Origin: Chloroflexota bacterium
GTDB taxonomy: Bacteria; Chloroflexota; Limnocylindria; P2-11E
DNA: 64,000 nt
Assembly (NCBI GenBank): GCA_027310565.1
Contig: DAIDAP010000030.1
Location: forward strand, 83,074-147,073
Reading direction: 5' to 3'
Under the pieces are notes generated by a model. The model had not been told where the DNA came from. It saw only the letters and a list, made by a program, of their open reading frames with translations, and searched no databases. Both the position numbers and the translations under genes were made by a program. This document shows, in pieces, positions 31,452 to 42,584 of this stretch (position 1 is its first letter; every line of letters starts with the position of its first letter).

Positions 31452-31467
31452 TAGAACGCCTGTTCTA
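31452..31467. promoter_or_regulatory. Perfect LexA-type palindrome over the dnaB promoter
   Basis: TAGAACGCCTGTTCTA, a 6-bp inverted repeat with 4-base spacer, matches the GAAC-N4-GTTC core seen upstream of lexA. On the minus strand its end overlaps a -10 element TAGACT (31453-31448), 7 bases before the dnaB GTG. Suggests LexA control of dnaB transcription. Confidence 0.65.
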
Positions 31468-31562
31468 CCCATTCCAGGGAGCCCTCCCGCGCGATCTCGT
31501 GACGCGCGGAGGAAGCCCCGCGGCACGGCGAACGCTACTGTTCGGGGGCCGCGAAGGGAACC

Positions 31563-31598
31563 GCTCTCGTCCACGAACTCGTCCACCATTTCATCCAC
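31563..31598 (-). repeat. Direct-repeat array C, 12-bp period (GTGGAYRARNNN)
   Basis: On the minus strand three contiguous 12-mers: GTGGATGAAATG, GTGGACGAGTTC, GTGGACGAGAGC. Orientation relative to dnaB is the same as arrays A and B relative to their downstream genes. The divergent epimerase gene begins 25 bases away on the other side, so either gene could be the target. Confidence 0.65.
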
Positions 31599-31622
31599 AT
31601 CACCAGGAGGAGCGACCGGGGC

Positions 31623-32519
31623 TTGCGCGTGCTCGTGACCGGCGGCGCCGGATTCGTCGGCAGCAACGTCGTCGACGCGCTCGTCGCGCGCGGCGACGAG
31701 CCCGTCGCGCTCGACGACCTCTCCAGCGGCGACCGCGGCAACCTCGCGCCGGGCGTGCCGCTGCGCGTCGCCGACGTGGCCGACGAGCCGGCGCTCTTCG
31801 ACGCGGTCCGCGGCGAGGTGTTCGACGCCGTCGTCCACTGCGCCGCGAAGACGAAGGTCGTGGAGTCGATGGAGAAGGCGGCGCTCTACCGGCGCGTGAT
31901 CGTCGACGGCACGCGCGCGGTGATCCGGCTCGCGGAGGAGCGCGGCGTGCGGATGCTCGTGAACGTCTCGACCGGGGGCGCGATGTACGGCGAGACGCCG
32001 GCCTGCGCGACCGAGGCGACGCCGGCCCGCCCCGACTCGAACTACGGGCGCTTCAAGCTCGAGGCCGAGCGCCTGGTCGGCGCCGCGAGGGTGCCCGCGA
32101 TCACGCTGCGCCTCGCGAACGTGTACGGGAAGCGCCAGCGCCAGGACCTCGAGGGGGGCGTCATCGCCATCTTCCTCGGGTGCTGGCGCCGCGGCGCGCC
32201 GCTCACGGTCTTCGGCGACGGCACGGCGCAGCGCGACTACGTGCACGTCGACGACGTCGCCGCCGCGGCCCTGAGCGCCCTCGCGGGCCGCTGGCGCGGG
32301 CTCTACAACGTCGGCACGGGGATCGCGACGAGCGTGAACGAGATCGTCGCGGCGATGAGCGAGGTCCTCGGGCCGCCGGCGGGCGTGGCGCACGCGCCGC
32401 CGCGCCCGGTCGAGATCCAGCGCGCGTGCCTCGACGCGTCGAGGGCCGCGCGCGACGGACTGTGGTCGCCGGCGATCGCCCTGCGCCGCGGGCTGGAGCT
32501 CACCGCGGCCACCGCCTGA
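31623..32519 (+). CDS. NAD-dependent sugar-nucleotide epimerase/dehydratase
   Basis: 298 aa, TTG start with AGGAGG upstream. Extended short-chain dehydrogenase: Rossmann motif TGGAGFVGSN (about residues 7-16), a Ser/Thr strand NVSTGGAM near 117, and catalytic YGRFK (about 139-143). Most similar in style to UDP-glucose 4-epimerase or related nucleotide-sugar enzymes, slightly short of the usual 310-330 aa. Exact substrate cannot be read from sequence. Divergent from dnaB and followed by a secreted-protein gene, perhaps supplying sugars for cell-surface polymers. Confidence 0.85.
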   Translation: MRVLVTGGAGFVGSNVVDALVARGDEPVALDDLSSGDRGNLAPGVPLRVADVADEPALFDAVRGEVFDAVVHCAAKTKVVESMEKAALYRRVIVDGTRAVIRLAEERGVRMLVNVSTGGAMYGETPACATEATPARPDSNYGRFKLEAERLVGAARVPAITLRLANVYGKRQRQDLEGGVIAIFLGCWRRGAPLTVFGDGTAQRDYVHVDDVAAAALSALAGRWRGLYNVGTGIATSVNEIVAAMSEVLGPPAGVAHAPPRPVEIQRACLDASRAARDGLWSPAIALRRGLELTAATA

Positions 32520-32592
32520 GCGGCGCCTGAGCGGCGCCTGTGCGCCGGCTCGCGCGCAGCGATGTCCCCACCCGCGACGTTATCTTCGGAGA

Positions 32593-35388
32593 GTGGCCTG
32601 GTCCCCCCGCACCGCGCTCGCAGCGCTCTTCGCCGCGTCCGTCTTCGTCCTGCTGAACGGCGCGCTCGCGCGCACCGCGGCCGCCGCGGAGCGGTGCGCG
32701 AACGGGCCGGATCCATCCGCGACGGTCTACCTGCCGAACGTGACGAGGACCCTGGGCGGGCCCGCCGGCTGGGTCACGCCGATCTACGTGCAGAACGCCG
32801 GCGGCGTGCAGACGGACGTCGAGCTGTCGTTCCTGCGCTTCCGGGACGGCGCGCTCGTCGCCTGCCACCGCACGGCGGCGCTCGCGCCGGGCACGAGCCT
32901 GGTGGACAACCCGAACGCCGACGCCGACCTCCCGGACGACACGCAGTTCAGCGTCGTCGTCCGCAGCTACGGCGCGCCGATCACCGCCATCGTCAACCAG
33001 CTGCGGCGCAGCGGCGACGCCCAGCAGGCGCTCGCGTACACCGGCTTCACCCGCGGCGATCTCACCGTGTACCTGCCGAACGTGACGCGCCGCTTCTACG
33101 GCTACGACGTCCCGTTCATCGTGCAGAACCTCGGCACGACGGACGCGGCGGTGAGCGCGCGCTTCCTCGGCTTCGACGGCGAGAGCGGCTACGTCCGCGC
33201 CTTCACCGTCGCGCCCGGGCGGTCGTACGTCGTCGACCCGGACTTCGAGCCGGCGTGGACCGGCGCGCCCAACTCGGGGCTCGTCGACGGCACGCAGTAC
33301 GCCGTGACGCTCACCGCGAGCCAGCCGATCGCGGTCGTCGTGAACGCGCACAACGAGGCCGGGGCGCCCGTCGCGTTCAGCCACGGCGGCATCGGACGCG
33401 GCGCGACGACGCTCTACGCCCCGTACGCCGCGAAAGGAGCCGCGCCCGGCAACACGTTCTCGCCGATCGTCGTGCAGAACCTCGGGACCGTGCCGACCGA
33501 CGCGGAGCTCCTGTTCGCCTCGCTCGTCGCGGGCGCGCCGGTGCAGCGCTTCACGCTCCGCGCGATCCCGCCGGGCGGCGCGCGCGCGTTCGACCCGCGC
33601 TTCGCCCTCGGCACGACGACGCCCTGCGACGTCGCGAGCGAGACCTGCCTCGGCCCGGGCGAGTACTCGCTCACGATCACCGCGCCGTCGCCGGTCGCCG
33701 CGGTGGTGCTGCCGAACTCGGCGACGACCGCCGCCGCCTACCTCGCGTCGCCCGACCTCGGCTCGCGCGTGCTCCTCCCCGTCGCGTTCCGGCGCATCGG
33801 CGGCTGGAGCACGCGCGTCGCCGTGTACACCGGCGCCGCCGCGCAGCTGACCGCGCGGGCGTACGCGATCCCCTCCGGCGACCTCGCCGCGACGTTCGCC
33901 GTCCCCATCGGGGCCGCCGGCTGGACGACGTTCGACCTCGGCGCGGTCGCCGGTCTCTCCGACCAGACGCAGTACGCGCTCACGCTCGACGGCGGCGCGA
34001 CGGCGCTCAGCGCGGTCGCGCTCGAGCGCGGGGTCGGCGGCGACGCGTTCATGGCGGTCGAGAGCACCCCGGCCGCGCCGCTCGACCCGCAGGCGCGGCC
34101 GGCGAGCATCCGCGTCACGCCCGCCGAGCCGCGGACCTACGTCGGGTGGACGCAGCCGTTCGCGGCGTCGGTCAAGGACCAGTTCGGCCAGACGCTCTCG
34201 CCGCAGCCGGCGGTGACGTGGACCCTCGCGCCGGCGACGCTCGGCAGCCTGAGCTCCTCGGGCGTGTTCACCGCCGCGTCGACCCCGGGCAGCGGGACGC
34301 TCTCCGCAACGGCGGGCGCGGTGACGACGCGCGTCGGGCTCAGCGTGTCCGCCCCGCGCACGGTGACCCTCGGCGGCCTGTCGTTCTCCGCGTTCGCCGC
34401 GGAGCCGGTGGACGTCTACACGCAGACGACCGTGGGCATCGCCGACACGCAGACGGTGGTGACGCAGGCGGACGCCGACGTCGCGCGGATCCAGACCGAC
34501 TACGCACGGTCGTTCGCCGAGCGGCCGGCGGTGTACGTGCTCGGCAGCACGCGCGACTTCGTCACCGCGACGCAGACGATCGGCGGCTTCACCTCGCCCC
34601 CGCCGACCTGGGCGAGCGGGGTCTGCGTCTGCCGCGAGCCCAACCCCTCCTGGGTGTTCGTGGACTGGTCGCTTGAAGCGTCGCGGGCGCAGCCGACGAC
34701 GGTGCGGCACGAGCTCACGCACGCCATGGAGCGTGAGGCGGCCGGGCCGAGCACCACGCTCCCGGCCTGGTTCAACGAGGGGAACGCGCGCGTCGAGGAG
34801 TTCACCGTCGCCGGGACGCGGTGGATGGCGGCGCTCGAGCGCTACCGCGCGGCCTCGATGGCCGCGCGCGGATCGCTGTTCACGCTCGACGAGCTCACCT
34901 CGCAGGTCGCGTGGAGCCGGCGCTCGAGCCTGGACGCGACCTACCAGTACGCCGTCTCCGCGCAGGCGGTCCTCCTGCTGCGCTCGGACATCGGACTGCC
35001 GGCCGAGCAGCTCCTGTTCACGCTCATGCGCCAGGGGCAGACGTTCGACGCGGCGTACCAGCTCGTCGCCGGACGCCCGCTCGCGGCGTTCGCGGACGCC
35101 TTCCCGGCGCGCGTCCTCGCGCTCGCGCCGCGGTATCCGGGCGTCGCCACCGCGCCGGACAGCCCCGGCGGCCCCGGGCTGACCTTCGTCGTGTACGGGC
35201 TGCCGCCGGGCGCGGTCTTCGTCTACGAGATCAGCGGCCCGAGCTCGTCGCTCGGGCGGCTCGCGGCCACGGACGGCGAGGGCGTCTTCTACACCTACCT
35301 CGACGAGCGCTGGCCGGCGGGCTCGTACACGTTGACGGCGACGTGGAGCGGCGGGGTCGTGAGCGGATCCGGCCAGAACGGTCCGTAG
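32593..35388 (+). CDS. Large secreted HExxH metallopeptidase-like protein with beta-repeat domains
   Basis: 931 aa, GTG start. Signal peptide (residues 1-34, LAALFAASVFVLL core, A-A-A-A-E cleavage region). Residues 40-500 contain about four copies of a beta domain beginning V/L-Y-L-P-N-V-T-R or Y-A-P-Y and containing P-I-x-V-Q-N-x-G. A bacterial Ig-like domain follows (about 505-595). The C-terminal part has HELTH at 706-710 and WFNEG about 20 residues later, the zinc site of MA-like gluzincin peptidases. A -10 TATCTT lies exactly 6 bases before the GTG. Probably an exported or surface-attached protease; substrate unknown. Confidence 0.7.
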   Translation: MAWSPRTALAALFAASVFVLLNGALARTAAAAERCANGPDPSATVYLPNVTRTLGGPAGWVTPIYVQNAGGVQTDVELSFLRFRDGALVACHRTAALAPGTSLVDNPNADADLPDDTQFSVVVRSYGAPITAIVNQLRRSGDAQQALAYTGFTRGDLTVYLPNVTRRFYGYDVPFIVQNLGTTDAAVSARFLGFDGESGYVRAFTVAPGRSYVVDPDFEPAWTGAPNSGLVDGTQYAVTLTASQPIAVVVNAHNEAGAPVAFSHGGIGRGATTLYAPYAAKGAAPGNTFSPIVVQNLGTVPTDAELLFASLVAGAPVQRFTLRAIPPGGARAFDPRFALGTTTPCDVASETCLGPGEYSLTITAPSPVAAVVLPNSATTAAAYLASPDLGSRVLLPVAFRRIGGWSTRVAVYTGAAAQLTARAYAIPSGDLAATFAVPIGAAGWTTFDLGAVAGLSDQTQYALTLDGGATALSAVALERGVGGDAFMAVESTPAAPLDPQARPASIRVTPAEPRTYVGWTQPFAASVKDQFGQTLSPQPAVTWTLAPATLGSLSSSGVFTAASTPGSGTLSATAGAVTTRVGLSVSAPRTVTLGGLSFSAFAAEPVDVYTQTTVGIADTQTVVTQADADVARIQTDYARSFAERPAVYVLGSTRDFVTATQTIGGFTSPPPTWASGVCVCREPNPSWVFVDWSLEASRAQPTTVRHELTHAMEREAAGPSTTLPAWFNEGNARVEEFTVAGTRWMAALERYRAASMAARGSLFTLDELTSQVAWSRRSSLDATYQYAVSAQAVLLLRSDIGLPAEQLLFTLMRQGQTFDAAYQLVAGRPLAAFADAFPARVLALAPRYPGVATAPDSPGGPGLTFVVYGLPPGAVFVYEISGPSSSLGRLAATDGEGVFYTYLDERWPAGSYTLTATWSGGVVSGSGQNGP

Positions 35389-35432
35389 GACCTGGCGCGC
35401 GCGGCGAGCGGTCGGGCACACTCCAGGTCTCG

Positions 35433-36017
35433 ATGCGCTCGTTCCTCCTCGGCATGCTCGTGGGCGCCGTCGTGACCGTCGGTCTCGGCGTGGGCGGGCT
35501 CGTCGCCATCGGCCGCGCCCTCGCGGTGACCGATCCGCTCGCGAAGGCCGACGTCATCGTCGCGATCTCGGGCGACGCCGGGCCGCGCACCGACGCCGCG
35601 GTCGCGCTCTGGAAGCAGGGCTACGCGCCGCTGCTGATCTTCTCCGGCGCGTCGCTCGACCCCGCATCGGTGAGCTCCGCCGAGCTCATGAAGCGCGAGG
35701 CGGTGCGCATGGGGGTGCCGGACTCCGTCATCCTCGTCGAGCCGGCCTCGGCGACGACCGAGGAGAACGCGCTGCGCGTCGCGGAGCTCATGACGGCCCA
35801 GGGCCTGCGCAGCGCGATCCTCGTGACCAGCCCGTACCACCAGCGCCGCGCGTCGGTGCTGTTCGCGCGGACGTTCGCGCCGGCCGGTCTCTCGTTCATC
35901 AACGAACCCGCGCCCGATCCGTCGTGGGATCCGAACACCTGGTGGCTCTCCGACGGGTCGCGTCGCCTCGCGATCATCGAGCTGGTCAAGCTCGGCGCGG
36001 TGCTCTTCATCCGGTAA
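35433..36017 (+). CDS. YdcF/DUF218-type membrane-anchored protein
   Basis: 194 aa from ATG 35433 (the track's 34821 start is a shadow). N-terminal membrane helix (residues 4-28), then a DUF218 domain: VIVAISGDAGPRTDAAVALW, ATTEENALRVAELM and SPYHQRRASVLFAR are the family hallmarks. Related proteins (YdcF, SanA) are implicated in envelope homeostasis, with an extracytoplasmic domain here by topology. Followed by purA after 11 bases, though purA seems to have its own -10 element. Confidence 0.85.
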   Translation: MRSFLLGMLVGAVVTVGLGVGGLVAIGRALAVTDPLAKADVIVAISGDAGPRTDAAVALWKQGYAPLLIFSGASLDPASVSSAELMKREAVRMGVPDSVILVEPASATTEENALRVAELMTAQGLRSAILVTSPYHQRRASVLFARTFAPAGLSFINEPAPDPSWDPNTWWLSDGSRRLAIIELVKLGAVLFIR

Positions 36018-36028
36018 CATTCCGACAC

Positions 36029-37291
<1,263 letters not shown>

Positions 37292-37315
37292 GCCGCGCCG
37301 CTACCATGACCCGCC

Positions 37316-37648
37316 GTGGGCGGCGTGCTCGATCTGCTCTTCCCCTACCGCTCGAAGAAGACGTTCGGCGCGGCGTCGCTCGCGCTGGTCTTCCTGATGC
37401 TGCTCGCGGAGATCGAGGCGCTCGTGCTCGTCGCGCTCGGCATCATCGCGCATCGCCTCGACCTGTTCGTCGCTCTCCAGCCGCTCATCCTCCCGGGCGC
37501 CGTCCTGGTCAGCCTCTCGGCCGCGGTCGTGTTCTGGTGGCGCGCCCGGCGCTGGACGCGCACGCGCGTCGAGATGCTCGATCTGTGGGCCGGCGGCGGG
37601 ACCTCGTTCGGCGAGCGTCTGGCGAAGAAGCGGCAGCCGCAGGAGTAG
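37316..37648 (+). CDS. Two-helix membrane protein of unknown function
   Basis: 110 aa, GTG start with TACCAT 8 bases upstream. Two transmembrane helices (about residues 21-44 and 55-76) flanked by basic ends (RARRWTRTR). No known motif. Separated from purA by 24 bases. The 213 bases between its stop and the TasA-like gene hold no evident feature besides the latter's ribosome binding site. Confidence 0.65.
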   Translation: MGGVLDLLFPYRSKKTFGAASLALVFLMLLAEIEALVLVALGIIAHRLDLFVALQPLILPGAVLVSLSAAVVFWWRARRWTRTRVEMLDLWAGGGTSFGERLAKKRQPQE

Positions 37649-37861
37649 TCACCCGCTCGTCGTAGTCCCCACGGGTGGACGCGCCGCGACGCGCGCCACC
37701 CTGCCGGGCCGGCGTCCGCCGCGAGGAGTACGACCAACGAGGCAGGCCCCTCCCCCGCTCATCCGATGGCACGCGCTCGCCGCGGACGGAACCTGAGACC
37801 CACAGGGACCGCCCGCAGGCACCGAACCACGGCGAGGCGGAGAAGGAAAGGAAGCCACGAG

Positions 37862-38395
37862 ATGCGCAAGCTCAACCTCCTCGCGACCATGGCGCTCGCG
37901 GGCCTGGTCCTGATCGGCCTCACCGCGACCGCCGACAAGACCTCCGCGAGCTTCACCGCGACCAGCGTCAACCCGAACAACACCTTCGCCAGCGCCACCC
38001 TCGCGATGAGCAACGACAAGCCGAACGCCAACGACCTCGTCAACATCACGAACCTCGTCCCCGGCGACACCGCGAACCGCACCGTGACGATCACCAACGC
38101 CGGCAACGCGCCGTTCACCTACGCGGGCGCGATCAGCGCGACCGCGGCGACGGTCCTCTGGACCGACACGACGAACGGCCTGCAGGTCACCGTGAAGCGC
38201 GGCGCGACGGTCCTGTACACCGGCGCGCTCAAGAACATGGTCATCCCGGCGTCCGCCACGATCGCCCCGGCCGGCACCGACACGCTCACCTTCGACTTCA
38301 GCTTCCCGAGCGCGGCCGGCAACTCGTTCCAGGGCCTGACCCAGGACTTCACGATCACCTACACCGCGACGCAGCTCGCCGGCTCGGCCAAGTAA
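37862..38395 (+). CDS. TasA/CalY-like secreted surface protein
   Basis: 177 aa from ATG 37862, with a purine-rich AAAGGAAGG ribosome binding site; the track's longer start is a shadow. Signal peptide with AGLVLIGLTATA core, followed by T-S-A-S-F-T-A-T-S-V-N-P-N-N-T-F, the start typical of SipW-processed TasA/camelysin proteins, then a beta-sandwich (PGDTANRTVTITNAG). Relatives polymerise into extracellular matrix fibres. The dedicated SipW-like peptidase gene follows, supporting the assignment. Confidence 0.75.
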   Translation: MRKLNLLATMALAGLVLIGLTATADKTSASFTATSVNPNNTFASATLAMSNDKPNANDLVNITNLVPGDTANRTVTITNAGNAPFTYAGAISATAATVLWTDTTNGLQVTVKRGATVLYTGALKNMVIPASATIAPAGTDTLTFDFSFPSAAGNSFQGLTQDFTITYTATQLAGSAK

Positions 38396-38432
38396 CCCAC
38401 CTTCCGGGCGCGCAGGAGAAAGGAGCACGGCG

Positions 38433-39056
38433 ATGAAGGCGGCGAAGACGATCCTCTCGACCGGCCTCTTCGCCGTGCTCTTCCTCCTGTCGATCGCGTT
38501 CGTCGTGATGCGGCTCCTCGGGCTCGGGACCTTCGTCGTCACCGGGGGCTCGATGGAGCCGGCGATCCCCAGGGGCTCGCTCATCGTCGTTGAGCCGGTG
38601 CTCCCGAGCGAGATCGCCGTCGGCGACGTCATCACGTTCGACAAGTACGACCAGACCACGAGCCACCGCGTCGTCGCCATCGCGCCGACGCAGGCCGGCC
38701 CGGTCTTCACCACCAAGGGCGACGCGAACGCCGCCGCCGACCCCGAGGCGACGGTCTTCCCCGGCCGCGTGGGGATCGTCCGCGCGACGGTCCCGCTCGC
38801 CGGCTACGTGGTCGCGTCGCTCCAGGCGTACTGGCGCCTCGCCCTGAGCCTCATCGCCGCCCTCGTCTTCTTCGGCTGCGCCGGCGCGCTCATCTTCCAG
38901 CGCGACGGAGGCCCCCTCGCGCCCGCGCGCGCCCGGTTCGGCGCGCCCGCGTCGCTCGCGCCGGCGGCCGTCGCCGTGGACGACGTCGATGCGGCCTGGA
39001 GCGCGCACCTGGGCTGGATCGCGCGCGCCGACGCGCGGTCGGCCCGGGCGGCGTGA
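38433..39056 (+). CDS. sipW: SipW-type signal peptidase I
   Basis: 207 aa with AGAAAGGAG before ATG. N-terminal membrane helix (11-32), catalytic Ser in GGSMEPAIPRGS (about residue 43) and SHRVVAI with His replacing the Lys of standard bacterial enzymes: the Ser-His, ER-type signature of SipW. A second membrane helix (about 130-152) and a 55-residue C-terminal tail follow. It should process the two neighbouring exported proteins, both of which carry the A-S-F-T-A motif after their signal peptides. Confidence 0.87.
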   Translation: MKAAKTILSTGLFAVLFLLSIAFVVMRLLGLGTFVVTGGSMEPAIPRGSLIVVEPVLPSEIAVGDVITFDKYDQTTSHRVVAIAPTQAGPVFTTKGDANAAADPEATVFPGRVGIVRATVPLAGYVVASLQAYWRLALSLIAALVFFGCAGALIFQRDGGPLAPARARFGAPASLAPAAVAVDDVDAAWSAHLGWIARADARSARAA

Positions 39057-39057
39057 C

Positions 39058-40104
39058 GTGGCCGGCACGCGCCGCCACCGCGACGGCGAACGCGTCCTGG
39101 CGATCGCGCTCACGCTGTTCGTGACCGTCGCGGTCGCGGGCATCTGGTCCGCGGACACCGGCGCGAGCTTCACCGCGTCGTCGACGAATCCCGGGAACGA
39201 TGTGGGAACGCTCGCCGTGCAGCCGCCCGCCGCGCAGAGCGCGCCGGTCTCGGTGGCCGGCGGCGTGGTGAACCTCTCGTGGACGGCGACGCCGACCGCG
39301 CCGGGCGTCGGGCACACGCTCGCGTACCTGGTCCTGCGCGGCCCGGTCGGCGGGCCGTACACGCAGGTGGGCACGACGAGCGCGCTCTCCTACACCGACA
39401 CGCCGCCGGCCGACGGGACCTACGAGTACGTCATCCGCGCGCAGGTGGCCGGCGGCGGCTCCTTCACCAGCGCGAACGGCGCGGCGCGCACCGGCGTCTC
39501 CGACGCGACCGCTCCGTCGATGTCCATCACCTGCGACGGCGTCGCCTGCGGCGCCGGCTGGTACACCGCGCCCGTGAGCGTGCGGGTCAGCGGGAGCGAC
39601 GCAGGCACGGGCATGGGCTCGGTGACCCGCGGCATCGACGGCGGCTCGGCGACCTCGACCGCCGGCGCGAGCGCGACCTTCACCGTGAGCGGCGACAGCG
39701 CCGGCCACACCGTGCAGTACTACGGCACCGACGCCGCCGGGAACGCGAGCGGGCCGGCGACGCGGACGATCCGGATCGACGCGGCCGCGCCCGGCATCGT
39801 GAGCGGCCTCTCGTCCGTTCCGGGCAGCGGCGCGGGGATCGCCATCGACCTCTCCTGGACCGCGGCGACCGACGCGACGTCGGGTGTCCAGGGCTACGAG
39901 GTGCGCTGGACCGGCCCGGTCACGACCTGCCCGGCGGCGAGCCCCGCGGGCTACCCGAACAGCGCGGCGATCGGAGCCGTGACGAGCTACACGATCGGCG
40001 GGCTCGCCAAGACCGCGAGCTACTGCGCGTACCTCGTGACGATCGACAACGCCGGCAACCGCGGCGCGAACAGCGCGGTGACCGGGCCGACGAAGGCGAA
40101 GTGA
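39058..40104 (+). CDS. SipW-cluster exported protein with fibronectin/Ig-type domains
   Basis: 348 aa from GTG 39058, 1 base after the sipW stop. N-terminal signal/anchor helix ([17 protein letters not shown]), then [14 protein letters not shown], matching the TasA-like protein's mature start. A fibronectin type III-like domain (about 60-140), a region with two cysteines and G-S-D-A-G-T-G-M (about 145-235, like Ig-like sugar- or cell-wall-associated modules), and another fibronectin-like domain (about 245-345). Probably a second surface or fibre component processed by the same peptidase. Confidence 0.7.
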   Translation: MAGTRRHRDGERVLAIALTLFVTVAVAGIWSADTGASFTASSTNPGNDVGTLAVQPPAAQSAPVSVAGGVVNLSWTATPTAPGVGHTLAYLVLRGPVGGPYTQVGTTSALSYTDTPPADGTYEYVIRAQVAGGGSFTSANGAARTGVSDATAPSMSITCDGVACGAGWYTAPVSVRVSGSDAGTGMGSVTRGIDGGSATSTAGASATFTVSGDSAGHTVQYYGTDAAGNASGPATRTIRIDAAAPGIVSGLSSVPGSGAGIAIDLSWTAATDATSGVQGYEVRWTGPVTTCPAASPAGYPNSAAIGAVTSYTIGGLAKTASYCAYLVTIDNAGNRGANSAVTGPTKAK

Positions 40105-41241
<1,137 letters not shown>

Positions 41242-41327
41242 CGTGCGCACGTCGACGCGCCTGCGATCCGCTCGTTACCTGGCGCGAACGGTGGCACCTG
41301 CTGCCGTCCGCGTCGATCATCGCGGAG

Positions 41328-42514
41328 GTGGATGGGCTCCTCGCGACGCTCGCGGAGCTGCGGGACACCTTGCTGCCGGGATTGGCCTCTGGCGCGATCC
41401 GCCTCACCAACCGGCGACCCGTCTTCGACATCGTCGAGCAGCGGCTCCGCGAGCCGCGGCGCTTCATGCAGGTCCTCTGGGGACCGCGACAGGCGGGAAA
41501 GACCACGCTCGCCCGTCAGGCGGCCGAGGCGGTGAAGCGGCCGGTACGTTTCGCGTCGGCGGATGATCCCGGGACCGCGTGACCGCGCTTGGATCGCCGC
41601 CGAGTGGGATGAAGCGCGGCCGCTCACCGGGGACGGGCGCGACGCGCTCCTCGTCCTTGACGAGGTCCACAAGATCACGCAGTGGTCGGAGACGGTGAAG
41701 CGGCTCTGGGACGAGGACACTCGCGCTGATCGACCGTTGCGCGTGCTGCTGCTCGGCTCGTCACCGCTCCTCGTGCAGCGAGGGCTCGCCGAGAGCCTCG
41801 CCGGGCGGTTCGAGATCATCCGTGTCGGGCGCTGGTCGTTGCGTGAGATGCGCGACGCGTTCGGCTGGGATGTCGAGCGCTACGTCTTCTTCGGAGGCCA
41901 TCCGGGAGCGGCGGAGCTCGTCGATGACTCCCCGCGGTGGGGGACGTACGTCCGCGACGCGCTCATCGAGACGACGATCTCGCGCGATGTCCTGCTCCTC
42001 CAGCCGATCCAGAAGCCCGCGCTGCTGCGGCAGCTCTTCGCGCTCGCCTGCGAGTACTCGGCGCGGGTCGTTTCATGTACCAAGCTGCTCGGCCAGCTCC
42101 AGGACAAGGGCAACACGGCAACGCTCGCGCACTATCTCGAGCTGCTCGAAGGCGCCGGGATGATCCGCGGACTCCAGAAGTACTCGGGGTCGCGTGTCCG
42201 CCAGCGTGGCTCCAGTCCGAAGCTGCTCGCGCTCAACACCGCGCTCGTGAGCGCGATGCCGGGGCTGACGTTCGCGGATGCCCGGCGCGATCCGGGCGTC
42301 TGGGGGCGCGCGCGAGGTCGACTACGTCGCGCGCGCCGGCCGCTCGATCGTGGCGATCGAGGTCGCCAGCGGCGCGCGGAAGTCGTCCCTGCCCGGCATG
42401 AACGCGTTCCTCGACGAGCACGGGAGCGCGCGGACGCTCCTCGTCGGCGCGCGGGGCATGCCGCTCGAGGACTTCCTCCTCGCCGACCCGCGCTCCATCA
42501 TCGAGCCCAAGTGA
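41328..42514 (+). pseudogene. Decayed AAA-type ATPase (DUF4143-like) gene
   Basis: One gene is spread over three frames. Frame 1 (to about 41574) encodes the N terminus with P-loop GPRQAGKTT; frame 2 (41575 to about 42295) encodes LLVLDEVHKI (Walker B), LLLGSSPLLVQRGL and the middle domain; frame 3 (about 42300-42514) encodes the C-terminal EVDYVARAGRSIVAIEV nuclease-like part. Removing one base (A 41574) restores the first junction; at the second, some 25 residues usual in the family are also missing. Relatives are stand-alone ATPases of unknown role. The start codon is uncertain (GTG 41328 chosen). Confidence 0.75.
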
Positions 42515-42584
42515 GCGGCTTCAGCGACGGCGTCGGCGACGCCGCGAAGTGCCTCACCTTTGTGGGCCGACCTGATGCACGCCC

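Noticed and set aside
13279-31598. Repeat arrays A-C as MraZ boxes
   Set aside because: MraZ sites are GTGG-type direct repeats with a shorter period and sit before mraZ-ftsZ genes; the 12-bp period and the GAYRAR extension do not fit, and no mraZ is in the window.
32500-35421. 973-aa minus-strand ORF antisense to the HExxH protein
   Set aside because: Arg/Ala/Asp-rich shadow; the plus strand has a signal peptide, repeats and a catalytic motif.
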